Shown here in pieces: positions 26,674-38,972 of a stretch of 64,000 nucleotides of DNA. This stretch comes from Macrocybe gigantea (Eukaryota; Basidiomycota; Agaricomycetes; Agaricales; Callistosporiaceae): assembly GCA_011319805.1 (NCBI GenBank), contig SJRY01000250.1, forward strand, positions 186,001 through 250,000, written 5' to 3'. Under the pieces are notes generated by a model. It had not been told where the DNA came from and did no database searches. It saw nothing but the letters and a program-made list of their open reading frames with translations. The translations under genes and the position numbers were made by a program. The number at the start of each line of letters is the position of its first letter. Position 1 is the first letter of the stretch.

Positions 26674-29600
26674 TCAAGGATCTTCATCGCTGTCTGTTTC
26701 CTCCGGTTTCGGCCCGCCGAAAGTCAGCCAATGGAGTCGTCTCTGCCTCCGCCTTTCTTCTCGCACCTTGATCTGATTACGAGTCAACTTTTTCTTTTTC
26801 TTTATGGGCAGTGTCGCTTGGGCAGAGTCTTCTGTACCACTGGCGATCGGTGTTCCGGCGTTCGATGTATTCGGGGTCTGAACCCTGGACTGAAGCGGGG
26901 TATTGACATTGCTACCTTTGGGGGAAACAATCACGTCCTCCACGACTGCAGTCTTGCCTTGATGTGTCATTCGTCCATCTTCAATCCTCCATATCTCTGG
27001 ACCTATTGAAAAAAAAGATAAGTTGATTGATGAGATGAAAGGAGTAATGCACAAGAGCATACAGAGGGTAGACACGAATTCCTCATTATGGGAGATGATG
27101 ACCTTGAACCAGAGATTTTAATGAAAGGAATTATCATCGAGATAGGTTGAAATATAAATCACCACAGCACCGGTCCATTCCTTTATGGCTACGGCTAGTC
27201 CCCCAAGGGCTTCGCGATCCAAAAAGTTACTGGGCTCGTCCAGTATACAAATCTTATCTCCGATCAGGCATATCGAAAAGTGGGACAACGAGAAGAAGTC
27301 ACCTGAGGATTGTTCCAAAGGCACGCGGCTATAACAAGCTTGATCTTCTGACCTGTAGACGAGAGAGGTGAAATTAATCCTACAGTTCCCTCACGGGATG
27401 GAAAAAAATTTACCTCCTGACAGGCCGGATATCTCATTGTACTGCGCGATATCTCCATCAAGGCCTATTTGCTGCAGGTGCTTGCGAACAAGATGGGCAG
27501 ATGTATCTCTGGCGCCAGCGCCTTCGCGTGACGCCTCAAGGTCGTCAAACTGCTGGACTAATTTGGAAAATCCCTTGGATAGTAAATCATCTCGGGGGAC
27601 CCAGGTGTTGAACTTGTGGTCCAGACCACGCCATTTGATTTCGTATTGGAAAGATTTTTTTAGTTTTTGTCTGCCCATGATCAGCTTTGTGGAGTGAGTA
27701 GACATCCCAAGGAAAGGAGAAACGGGGAGCATACTTCCATCTTTCTCTTACTGCCATCTCGCCCCACCCAGTCCTTATCTAATAAGGCTTGCTCCTCGGG
27801 TGTCAACACGCGTGTAACTTTCTCCAGTACCTCTCCTACGGAGGCTTTTAATATTGTCGGTGAATAAATGCCGGACTGTACTTACGGTCATGTCCATCTT
27901 GGAAGCGCCACTGAATATAGCCAATGGGAGTCTTCTCGAGATGTCGTTCTTGCGATAAATCGTTCAGCATAGGTTACTGGATGCGGAATATAGATCTTTA
28001 CCGATGTGATGTGTAGCGTGCTGCGAAACATAACCCACTCGTAGAGCAGGGTGTTTATATACCGTTCCTTCTTGAGGTATCGTCTCGCCCTGGCAGCGAC
28101 GAATTGTCAGGTGGCATTCTAAGTAAGGGAGGACGACAACTACCGTCAATAGCTTGATAAGGGTTGACTTTCCCGCGCCGTTAGGCCCGACGATTCCTAC
28201 CCGACTAGATCGCGGAATCGGGGTTAGCGGGGGGAACAGGCAACAAGTCAAGTCGTTTACCTCGACAGCGAAAGCGCACAGCTCACGTTATAAAGACTTG
28301 GTTTAGATCGCCCAGGATATGTGAAAGTGCAATCCTTGAGTTTTAGGATGGCGCGGGTATTACTTCTCACACCCATCAGGGATCCAGGTGGCGGGAAGGA
28401 GAATTTGACCGTCGTAGCGGATAAGGTATAATATGACTGTGCTTCTGGATGTTGCACCACAAAAGATGCGAGATTCCCTGGGTAATAGACAAGCTAAGGA
28501 AGCAAATATCATTTCGCCGTCTCAACTTCGCCTGAAGCACATTAACTGACCTTTTTGGCTTCATAATGAATTATATCCGTAGTCACATCGTCAAGGAAGC
28601 TGCGAAATGCCTCAGTCATACACGGGAAGAAATGACGAAAGACGTGTGCCTGACCCTGAGTCATGACTAACAATCATACAGGTAACGTCTTTCTTGGATA
28701 CAAGCCATTCTTCCAACCATTTGACGGACGCGCGATCTAGCTGGAGGGCAGAGTGTTACGATGCCCCGGTTTGAAATTAGAAAAATTTTCTTCTCACATG
28801 GTTCGTGGGCTGTTGGGACACTGTTAAGTTCACAGATACACTTGACTGGCATGGTACTCACTTCGTCTAGCAGAAGGAGATCAGCATTATAAAGCATCGC
28901 ACGAGCGAGTTCAAGTTTCATTTTCCAACCCCCGGACAAGCCGCCGACAATGTCAGATTGACGAGCATCATCAAAGCCGACCTCGGCAAGTTGTTCGCGA
29001 ATTTTAGCCCGTGAGACGCCTGTGAGTGCCTTGTCTGACGCGCGGGGTAAGCATACTGAGTGAGATGTGAGGCGAAACCGTACCAGCTGCAATAAAATCA
29101 AGGACCGACAAAGAAGCATCCTCTCCTTGAAGAGAATGCTCCACCATCACGCAACGAAGCTGGTCTTGGGGAGGGAAATTTTCGACCTTCCCGTCTCGCA
29201 GCTGTCGCATCAACGTGGATTTTCCAGCGCCATTTGGTCCAAGAATTCCATATCGACGGCCACGAATCAGCCTGAGTGTCGTGTGGGAGAGCAGCAATAA
29301 AGTTCCATATGCGAGGGAGAACTGCGTATCACATAGAACTTCACCCTCCGCCGAAGTAGAACCTGCAGTACCGCCTGGGTTAAACTAGTTGAAGACGCTG
29401 AGTTCCTCAAAAAGACTACACCGAGCAGGCGCTCACCTTGTCATTATAAAATGTGCGGACTGCCTCTGAAACTTTGGCTGCACGATCTGCATCCATCCAC
29501 GGAGCGAGATAAACAGCTATAGCGCGATTCCATGCGACGGAGTCTCTCAAAACACGACGATATACCAAATCCGTGACAAGCACAGCTTGAAACTTCAAGG

Positions 29601-30950
29601 ATACGCTTAAAAGCTCATGCTTTGGTGTACGACTTTTCTGCCCATTGCGCTCTGCCTCGGCAATTAGTTCCGGTGGTAGCTTCTCCAGAAGTACGGAACA
29701 TATTTCGGAGACTTCATTATCAACGTTTCGATTGACCGGTGGGTTCACGCCACTTGTAGCACCGGACTTTGACAGCGTTTGCAGAGCCGTCTCTCCAAAG
29801 GCACGAACCTGGGCACGAGCGGTCAGCGAATGCCTCTGATGGTGCTGATGCCTGATGCTATCTTACCTCTGGAAAGGCGGCAGTGGTGGCAATTCTTTTG
29901 ACGCCATCGACGAGAGGGCTTAGATGCAAAGCAGCGACCTTGGGGTCACGAACCAGTTTGACCAGGTTGTCAATGACGACTACAGATCTCCGCTGGACGT
30001 CCATGCTTCTGTCATTGAGTGCCCGTATCAGTAAAGGGACTAGGACAGCGAGCGCCGGCGCCGTGACTTCTGCTACGAAAGTCGTAGAAGATAATGCCTT
30101 CATACAAGCTGGAACAGAGGCGGGATCCGCCATGCATTTGACTAGCACGGGTATATGCGGTGCAATGTCCGGATTTGCTAGGGTTGCGCAGAGCGCTGTG
30201 GCACATTTAACAGCAGCCGAGGAAACCTATACAGTTCTCAATAGACGAGCTTGGTAAAAAGAATGCCGACACACCTCTTGCTTCGTATCATGCATAGCAT
30301 TTTCTACTTTAGGCAGCATTTCACCCAGCTCCCCGGCAACAGCCTCACTGAATGAACTTGCAAAGGTCCTAATTGCATCTAGAGCGCCGACTTTGGCTCG
30401 CCACTTGCCCGAGTCAAGGACGACCTTGAGCTCCTGGAAGACGAGATGCATGGCTTCTGATGGAAAAAGCTTCAAGATCGCTTTTACAGCATTCGTTGCA
30501 GCTATGCGAACCACCTCGCCCTTGTCCATGTACAAGTCATATAAGAGGGAAAGGTAAGAAAGCAATATCGGGGTGGCGGGCGGTCCTAGAACGATAGCGA
30601 GAGATTGGAAACCGATGGCGGCGGATTCTCTTTCATATCCCGACTTTTTGTTTGTCGCAAATGATTGAAACGTGTTGAGAATGTTGTGGTCGCTGCAAAG
30701 GGGGTTAATACATGTACGACCGTTGACAAAAAGGAAGATGCGGACGTCAGTGACTGCAGACCAGTTTTGGAAACTTCCCGAGCGATCCTGTCCGCCGCAG
30801 CCTTTGCATCTGCGAAGGTTCAGTGTGATGTAGGTGCAAGAATGGCATATAGGATATACCAGGGGCAGTAGGAGCAGACCGAAGAGCCTCTATGAGAGAG
30901 CTGAAGGATGAATCAGTCATTGAGAGTTCGGAGACTGCCACCGGCGACAT
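26674..30950 (-). CDS. NEW1: NEW1/elf1-type ABC-F ATPase (EF3-like)
   Basis: Ribosome-associated ATPase; yeast New1 aids translation termination and fission yeast Elf1 is described in mRNA export. The start gives MSPVAVSELSMTDSSF. N-terminal HEAT repeats include CMADPASVPACMKALSSTTF and RRSVVVIDNLVKLVRDP. ABC1 has GILGPNGAGKSTLMRQL, LSGGWKMKLELARAML and LLLLDEPTNHLD, the last assembled over a 12-nt exon. ABC2 has GIVGPNGAGKSTLIKLL, then a chromodomain-type insert (YEIKWRGLDHKFNTWVPRDD), LSGGQKIKLVIAACLWNN and LDEPSNFLDREALGG. That insert and the tail KKKKKLTRNQIKVREERRRQ, then LHWLTFGGPKPE, distinguish NEW1/Elf1 from true eEF3. Many introns of 50-60 nt. The Walker B of ABC2 reads DEPSNFLD. 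Confidence 0.9.
28798..28809 (-). other. 12-nt micro-exon inside NEW1
   Basis: CCCACGAACCAT encodes PTNH of the DEPTNHLD signature in ABC1. It is bounded by a CAG acceptor and a GTGAGA donor. The flanking introns span 28810-28861 (52 nt) and 28741-28797 (57 nt). Skipping it would delete four residues beside the catalytic Glu but keep the frame. Confidence 0.85.
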
Positions 30951-31253
30951 AGTAACTCCAAGTTTGCCTAAGCGAGATAATCAACACGCGCCCTTTACAA
31001 GAGACGGCGTATTCGATTGATGTAGGGAGCTTGAAAGCAGAGATGACGGCTGGCCGCTGTACGAAACAAGTCCGCTCGTCAGACTGAATGCGTGGTGGTC
31101 GTGCCTTGTGGTAAGTTATCAGGCCGTGCACCGCCTGCGTTCGCGCATGCAGCTGCCAGCAGGAAAAATTTCAAAAAAAAAAAAAAAACCGAGATCGTGA
31201 TCGATCATCACTCCACGTGAAGCATTACCGTTTATAGGAATAAATTACACAAA
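30951..31253. other. Spacer with a 16-base poly(A) tract
   Basis: This is the NEW1 promoter plus the 3' flank of the acyltransferase gene. A run of 16 A lies at 31173-31188; on the transcribed strand of NEW1 it reads as a poly(dT) upstream element, a type that disfavours nucleosomes. Confidence 0.5.
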
Positions 31254-33325
31254 TTAGTCATCGAGATCTGGATAATCAACTTTGTCGTACAAACGCAGTG
31301 TCTCGTTCCAGTCTCTCTTACGCCTTCTCCGCACAGAGAAATACTTGGTCATGCTGTCCCATCGACTCTTCACCCGACCTTTCTCCTGTTCTCCATGCTC
31401 TGCAAAATACTGCTCTGGATTCTCCGGCATTCCAAGGGAATGCGACGCCAGATTCATAACACGACTGTGAAGCTCCTGCCGCCGGCCATACATGACTTTC
31501 AGGCTGCCACTCCCTACACGAAGCAGACGAAACAGTGAGACGGCGGCACGCAATGCGGCGACAGCATCTTCAAACCAACGCAAAGTCATCCACATGATTG
31601 CGGGTACAAGAAAGGATGTGAGCGGTGCCATTGGCCATGTGAGGACGACAGCGCCGAACCAGACGCACAACCCAGAAAAAAGCCCGTAGACGAGCTTATA
31701 CTGAGCGATCTCATCCCACGTGTCAAATATTGGACCTGTCTTTTTGAAGTTGTGCACGGCGATGAATGTGGTGACGAATATGGGCAACCACATGAGCAAG
31801 CCTGGGAATGACAGAGAAAACAGTGTTAAGGACCAGACAAGTCTCATGAGCAATCTGGTGAGGATGATGCGGCGTGGTAGATGCTTTCGTATCCTGTCGT
31901 CCTTGATTCCAAGACAGGAAAGTTGGTCCTGATACTCCTGTCGATTTGTAAACTCGGGCTCGGAAAGCACAAGGAGACAGGATATCACCTTGAGCTCACT
32001 ACGTAGTCCTTGAACCTCAGTACGACGCGCCTCGTCATCTTGCCCGTCGGCCGCCTCCTGGCCCGCATCTTTGAACACATCTACGAAAGCTTTGATAAGG
32101 CGGACGTAGTCGCCCAAACCCATTTGAGTCCCAAGAGGTGCATACATGCGAGCGGCTAATTTCGCTGTGCGGATCAAGTCCCAGGATGGTGAATCTATTG
32201 TTCCTTCGCTGATCTTGTCATGTAATTGGGATGTTATTGCCCGGATGTTGTCGTAATCAACTGGCGCCAGCAGTTCGGGATGGTCCTACATTGGTCCGTG
32301 TAAGCAGGCGAACAGGTCACGAAACCATTCATTTCACTTTGGCTCGAAAAGTCATGGGCTCATGGAATGTCACAAGAACGTCTGATCGAAAATGCTGCCT
32401 ATGCCTGATGCAAAGCGCGTTTTAAGTTACCATTTCGGACTAGACGATGAACCAATCCCTCACATGTACGTTATCGAACAAGGAAGGATGGATATCTCGA
32501 AATCCGCATTCTGACTGTTCCTCGAGAGGACGTCAGATACTAAGCGAGCCACTGGACGGCATTAAATCAATCATGGCCGAGGTAATCGGAAAGTTTGATA
32601 CCAACCACCGGTTTTCAATGGAGCAATTGTGGGATGGTACCGGCTCATGCCTTCAGGGAACAAGCAAACGGCGTCACCAGCTTCCAGCGCCTTGAGAGGA
32701 AAAGATAGTGAGCTCCAGGAGAGGTGATGGTATATCTAGCAGGCACACCTCCGCCAGCTTGAGCATTGCATCCGTATTGTCAATGCTTCCATCTGGATAG
32801 TCCTTCCGTCGCTTGATGGGCACCGTTCCAGCGGATTCAATGAGCCAACTCGTGAATGTCCCACGGCCGAATTGCGTAGACTTTGCGGTCAGACGTAGCA
32901 TGTTTCGTTTCTGTATCTTGTTAGATGGCATGGAAATTCTACATGCAGATGGGGCAGCACCTTGGACGGGATTGACGTCGCGAGTAATCTGATGTAATTG
33001 TGCGTCATGATAAATGGGTGCGAGAGGTATAGCGAAGCTAGACATACAGCGCATCGGTAAGCGAGTTACTATGGTTAGCACACACTATACTGAAGAGGCA
33101 GTGAGTTGGATAAGGAAAGCACTTCGAAAAAGTCTCCTCACCATGGTCTCCCAGTCTCAGGTATTAGAGACGTATTCTCGATGACGATGGTTCCATAGAA
33201 AATCTTGAGTACGAACTTGAAAAGGAGTCTACGAAAGATCAGCTTTCACCCCTGAAATTTGGCAACGAAGCCTACCTGATCAAGACATATGACCACGGCA
33301 CCCTCGAGCCTCTGACCGTGGACAT
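31254..33325 (-). CDS. Glycerol-3-phosphate / DHAP O-acyltransferase (SCT1/GPT2-like)
   Basis: ER membrane enzyme acylating glycerol-3-phosphate (or DHAP) in the first step of phospholipid and triacylglycerol synthesis. The model starts at 33325 (MSTVRGSRVPWSYVLIR). Exons give FYGTIVIENTSLIPETGRP, CIVCANHSNSLTDAL (block I), RGTFTSWLIESAGTVPIKRR (block II) and LFPEGMSRYHPTIAPLKTG (block III), then ILPCSITYMHRQHFRSD. A long C-terminal exon holds several membrane helices (LFSLSFPGLLMWLPIFVTT; LVYGLFSGLCVWFGAVVL) and a basic tail RRRRKRDW ending VDYPDLDD. Block I has five residues between His and Asp where HX4D is usual. The first two exons are less certain. It lies 131 bp from the divergent RRP12 start. 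Confidence 0.78.
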
Positions 33326-33456
33326 GATGAGTCTGACTGCAACATGGTCCCGCTAAATCGCTTTCACCAAAAATAGATACCGTTACGTAAGCAAATACTT
33401 TTTCTGTTGAATTAAGTAGCACGATCGCGGTTTTTACTGCTTGCACATCGTCCAGC

Positions 33457-36400
33457 ATGGAAGAAGCGCTGGCTAAAATCCGTCCGCACACATCGTCGAG
33501 TTTACCACACCAGAAAGCTCCAGCAACGCTTTTGATTGCGCTTGAATTCACTCTCAAGGAGCAAAAGGCCGATCTCTCCTCGACCGCCTACTTTGCATCG
33601 CTCTTGACGACTTTAGATGGCACTTTGCAAAGGAAAGACACAGGCCTGGGCGATGGCGATGTGCTTCCCGCAGCGCTGTACCTTTTGGCATTGATTATAC
33701 ACTACGTCCCGGCACCTGTTATCCGCGCCAATCTGGATACAATCCTCAGCCTCACCACCCAATTGTTCCCCTCCTTGAATCAACATGCTCCTCCTTTGCG
33801 ATCTCAGCTCTCCATATCTCACGGTGTTTTTCGATCTTTAGATCGTTCGCAACTTGATGTTCCAGGTGTCCGTCAGATGTTCGCGTCCGTTCTGCAGGTC
33901 TGTATGGATCCTCGCCCCAAACTGCGGAGAAAAGCTGCCGAAGTCGTCAAAGACGTGCTTTCGAACCCGCCTGCTCCGCTGGCGCGGCATCCTTATTCAG
34001 ACAAAGTGGCTGACTGGGTCGCCGCTGGGTTGACGGAGGCTAGTCGAGCCGCATTATTTCAGTCAAAGCCCTCAGAGGATTTGGGTATGCAAGGTGCAAT
34101 ACATATCCTTGCATTGCTGCGACCCAACCTTCCACACCTACCTCCTACTGTTAGTCTGCATCCTCATTCTTGCGCGGTGCACTTTTTGAATCGATTGTCG
34201 TTAGTCTTTACCAGTGATAATCAAGCTCCTTCTTTCCCTTCCGCGATTAGGAAACCGTTTTCTATCGCAATCTGTCTACACAGCCTTGGCCGATTTATTC
34301 AATCTGCCCGAAACAGACGAAGCCAGTCGGGTCAACGACTATATTTCCGAGGTCTTAAATGCCGTCTTGGCTTATCCGCCGAACAATTTCGATACGACTA
34401 TATCACCTGCTTGGCTTAACCTCGTCGGTAATGGCATGCTTGCATATAGCACTGTCAAGCCGGATCAATGTACCTCCGAAGTTGGAAGAGTGTGGAAGAT
34501 GATATGGAAATATATGGATTCACCAGACCAACACATCCGGAAGTCAGCAGCAGACGCACTCGAAAATCTGTGCCAATGTTTCACCACGTCGCTAATCCAA
34601 AATGCCTTATCCGGTGACCAAAAATCAGCCATACCTAAAATCATTCGTGAGGTCCAAGATGCCCTTGGCTCCTTGGCCTATGCTCGAGCTATGCCCGAGT
34701 TGATGAGCATCGTGTCGTCGTTGATTTCCAACCTCAAATTTAGACCGGGCTCCCGATCATCGCCAACAGCAGCCGAAACGCTTCTATCCTCCCTCATTAT
34801 CACCATCGGGAACATGCGGACCCAAAAACATTTTGAACACAAAGAAAAGGCGGACCTCGTCCTAGCCACTGCGATGCGCGTACTCGGTCCCGAAGCGGTG
34901 TTGAAAATGCTGCCTTTGAACTTGGAACCCACAGATCGGTATGTTTCCTGCTTATCTGTTTGCTAATCGATTTACTTATCTTATTGCTTACTCGTTATTT
35001 CATGTGGCAGGAACACTGGTCAAGAGCCGCGTGCGTTCCTCCTCCCGTTGCTATCACAGCCCCATCCTTCGCCTCTAGGTTATTTTGTCTCGTACTTCAT
35101 TCCTTTGAGCGAGAGGATGTTTGACCTTCAACAGAAGGCTGAAATGGAGGGGCGACCTTCGGAAGCAAAAGTATGGAGCGTTCTTGTATCGCAAGTCTGG
35201 GCAGGATTATCGAGCTTCTGTTGGGCTCCTGTCGACTTGAAGCAGGTAAGCGAGCTGATAATGATATTTATTTTCACTTCGCGACCTAACGCACTGGGAA
35301 TCAGTCTTTGTCTCCATCTTTTTCTCAATTGCTGTCCCAGTTGCTGTATAGCCAGCCAGAACTGAGGCAGTCTATTCTCAAAGCGCTGAAGACTATCGTA
35401 GACTCGAATGTCGCGGTAGCATCGCCAGACCAAAGCCAAATTCGAGATTCTGCCCTGGTATCGGCTTCCGAAGCCTCCGAGAATATCATATATCTCAGAA
35501 CACAAGCTGAAAGCTGGTTGGCCGTATTTTTCAACATTTTCGGTACTGCGGATCGGAACGGAAGAGCATTGCTTGGCGAAGTGATATCGAGTTGGGCATC
35601 AATTGCAGGCAACGTCGTATGGTCAATGCCCTGCGAATTGAAGCATGTGACTTACGGTGTATCTAGGAAATTCAGAAAGTACAGAGCAAGGTGATTGACT
35701 TGTTCAAGAAAAACATGGCACAGCTTCCAAAAGAACGACTTCAAAACAAGAACGACGCCGACAATTCCGTCGTTGTTACGCAAGATATTCTGGTTCTTCT
35801 TCTCCCTTACATTTCTTCGAAGGATGCGCAGCTCCTCTTCCAGCTCATCCTCACCCACGAAGTATTAGCTTGTAGTGATCACGCTGTGCAGAAACGAGGC
35901 TATAAAATCTTGACAAGACTTGTTGAGAGCGGCAAGGTAGCCATAATTGCGGAGGAAACCTTGCATCAATTGGATGCGTTGATCGATGGTCTCGCCCCGG
36001 CCGCCAAAAAGGTGAGATCCATCTGTCCTTAGATATTCAACATATAAATCTCTTCCAGGACCGTTTCAACCTATTGGCATCCTTGGTACCGGCTTTGTCC
36101 TCGACATCGTTACACATCATACCTTCGCTTATACCCGAAGCTGTGTTGGGGACGAAAGAACCATCCGAAAAGGCCAGATCGTCCGCGTTTGAGCTTATCG
36201 TAACGATGGGCAAAAAAATGCAACAGGGTGGTACCATTGTGCGAAATAAGATTGATGGAATGGATGAAGACGGTCCCAACGAAAGTATGTTAGCAACTCT
36301 ACTACTACTGTTCCCTCGTCTGACTTTCCTTAAGCTCCCGCCACCGCGGAAGAGTACCTTACAATGATCGCTGGAGGCCTGGCAGGTGCTACACCCCACA

Positions 36401-37709
36401 TGATCAGCGCCACCGTGACGGCGATTTCAAGATTGACCTACGAATACAAAGGTTGTTTCATTTACTGCGTTCTGCCAATATCCATTGGAGCTGACATAGC
36501 GCCAAGACGTTCTATCTACCACAATGCAGACGGAGGTGTTCACAACGTTAATGGTCTTCCTGTCGTCAACAAACCGAGAGATTGTCAAGTCTGTCCTTGG
36601 ATTCGTGAAGCTGGCTGTTCACACCCTTCCGACTGAAATTATCCGGCCACATCTTAAGACCCTTGTTCCCGCACTGCTTTCCTGGTCCCATGATCACAAG
36701 AACCACTTCAAGGCCAAAGTCCGTCATATTTTCGAACGGATGATCCGTCGGTTTGGTTGGGACGAAGTCTATTCTTCTGCAGGCCAAGAGGAAGCTGCGA
36801 AGGTCCTGATCAATATTAAGAAACGCAAGGATCGTGCTAAGCGCAAGAAGATGAACATTCAAGACGATGAAGACGATCAGGTAAAGATACCTCTTTCCAC
36901 TGCCCAATCATCTAATTTACCGTCCAAAAAGGCCGTTGTGACCGCTACTGCCAATGTTGGGGACACGTTTGAAGATATTTTGTATGGAAGTGAGAGCGAA
37001 TTGGACACTAGTGACGAAGAAGATAGCGCACCCCAAGGACGACGCTCAGGCAAAATGCCCGAAAGCGGTGATCGGTTACGCGTTGATAATGAAGAGCCTA
37101 TTGATCTACTCCATGGTGCTGCCACACGCGTAACAAGTGAGTGGCGCTTTCTTCATAAACGCGATTACCCATTTATTATTGCGAAAAGACAAGAATGCTC
37201 GTCGCCGCAAACTTGGACAAGATGCAGCGCGCTTCCGGACGGATGTTGAGTCTGGAAAGATATTAATCGAAGAATTAGCTCATGAAGAAGAGCAGAGCGG
37301 GCCCCAGGAGGATTTAGGTGGCGCTGCTTATCGGGAGACCCTGACATCCGTGGATGGCTTCACTCGAGGTCCCCATGGTCGTGTCAAGTTTAACAAAGAT
37401 ACCAAGAAACGGAGGAGAGAAGCTAATGAGTTGGAGGATGTGGAGATGGCAGATGAGGGAGAAGCTTCGGCGGCGAAGACAAAAAAGAACAAGCGCAAGA
37501 CTGAAATCAGGCTAGGTCAAGAATTCAAAGCCAAGGTATATTCATAGCTGCATTTCGGGCATACCTCAAACAAGACGGTTGACTTTTACTCTTAGAAAGC
37601 TGGCGGTGACGTAAAGAAGGGCAAGGTGGACCCTTACGCTTATCTACCACTCGCCGATGCCGCGAGAGGCGGGCGCCGCGGTCACAATCGTATTAAAATT
37701 ACACACTAA
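33457..37709 (+). CDS. RRP12: RRP12-like HEAT-repeat ribosome biogenesis factor
   Basis: Nucleolar and shuttling karyopherin-like protein needed for maturation and export of pre-40S (and pre-60S) subunits. The start MEEALAKIRPHTSSSLPHQK opens a chain of helical HEAT-like repeats: DPRPKLRRKAAEVVKDVLS, IRKSADALENLCQCF, LTLPTEII and similar. Downstream exons keep the pattern (VFTTLMVFLSSTNREIVKSV; VRHIFERMIRRFGWDEVYS). The C-terminal third is charged and low-complexity, with NLS-like KKRKDRAKRKKMN, acidic SELDTSDEEDS, and a tail of Lys/Arg clusters (KTKKNKRKTEIRLGQEF). It ends HNRIKITH. About ten introns. It is the longest gene here, near 1,250 residues by my reading. Confidence 0.85.
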
Positions 37710-37745
37710 GGACACCCAGAGAATTACACATCCACTCTTGGACCG

Positions 37746-38743
37746 TCATCCGTACAGGACCCTGTCATGTGGCGCTCCAAACAATCCCTGTCTCCAGCTC
37801 TTCGGCTGCTTCCAGTCTGCTGTATCTAGGTCAAGCCCGACAACTTTGAGAGTCAATGTTGCAAGCATGGCGGCATCTGCTCTGTTATCGCCTTCCAACA
37901 CGAACTGTAGAAGACTTGCTGTCGGTATCGACCAATTTTCAGGTGTAGAAAGAAGGATGCGTCTGGTTAGTCCACCGCCAGGTATGAAAGGAATAGAGGT
38001 GTCTGGTATTGTAGCTGGCGCCGATGAGACTGGAGACGTGTAGGTTGGTATTGGTAATGTATCTAGCGTGTCAAGGCAGGTCTGCTTCAGTGATGGGCCA
38101 TTTGCCGGTCGCAGTTGGTAAATCGGTGTCCTTTTGGAACAGCACCACCAAGGTCAATTGGTTCCGTAAGATGCCAGGGAAGAGAAAGCACGCACATCAT
38201 CTGTGCGTCCGTCCTGTCTGATAAATCAACGCCAGACAAGAATAGCGCTGATGCAACTTTTGAGGACTTGATGAAGTCGAAGAGCGCGAACACAAAATCG
38301 TACTTTCGAGACTAGAAGAATCGTGAATACGGATCTGCTCTTGCGATTATTCAAAGGCTCTAGGACCTTTAATACAGGTGACCTCTGCTGTATGACGACC
38401 ACACTCTTCGTTGGACTGCCAAACACTGATATGGTTGAGAAGAGGCTGAGAAGGTTAGGGACGGGTAACATACACTCCATCGGCGCGACTATCCCCTCGC
38501 CATACTCGCTCTTCCCAGTTATAGGAATGAAATACGCTGGGTCAACGACCGCCAGGCGTTTGAGGGAAAGTGTCGCGATAATAAGGTCCACAGCCAATTG
38601 TGACACATTGGCAGCGGACACGATAGGCTTTGAGGACGCGTCAGCAGTTGAATCTTCCGTTTTCGCATGATACAGCTTACAATAACGAGGTGTTTCCCGC
38701 TTAGTTCGAGACTCGGTGTTGGAGGGTGTGTGAAAGAGTCCAT
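37746..38743 (-). CDS. PSMG2: Proteasome assembly chaperone 2 (PSMG2/ADD66-like)
   Basis: Chaperone that with PAC1 guides alpha-ring assembly of the 20S proteasome. The start gives MDSFTHPPTPSLELSGKHLV; a 53-nt intron then joins LVI to PIVSAANVSQLAVDLIIATL, the family's hallmark (P-x-VS-xx-NV-xQLA-xDLII). Next come DPAYFIPITGKSEYGEG, VVVIQQRSP, FALFDFIKSSKVASALFLS, then IPFIPGGGLTRRILLS and LLQFVLEGDNRADA near the end, matching the IPGGG-x-T and V-EGDN-DA features of vertebrate PSMG2. It ends APHDRVLYG. Four or five introns. Tail-to-tail with RRP12, stops 36 bp apart. Confidence 0.85.
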
Positions 38744-38972
38744 GAAAAACGGTCTGCGGATGTGTAGTGATGAGAATCAGATTAGATTACATATATACCA
38801 CGCGAGAGCAAATGTACACACTCCTTCACTCTCCTTACCCACGCAGTCCGCACCCATGCGTTGACATGAGAGGGCAAGTTTAGCGCTACCTTAAGTAGCA
38901 GACTTCATCGTTCTGTTTCCCAGCGCTTTATGAGGGATGCAGCCTGACTCCTGCACCTAAAACACAGACAGT

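Noticed and set aside
26674..30950. True elongation factor 3 (eEF3)
   Set aside because: The chromodomain insert QYEIKWRGLDHKFNTWVPR and the tail LTRNQIKVREERRRQ are of the NEW1/Elf1 type, and the eEF3 lysine-block tail is absent.
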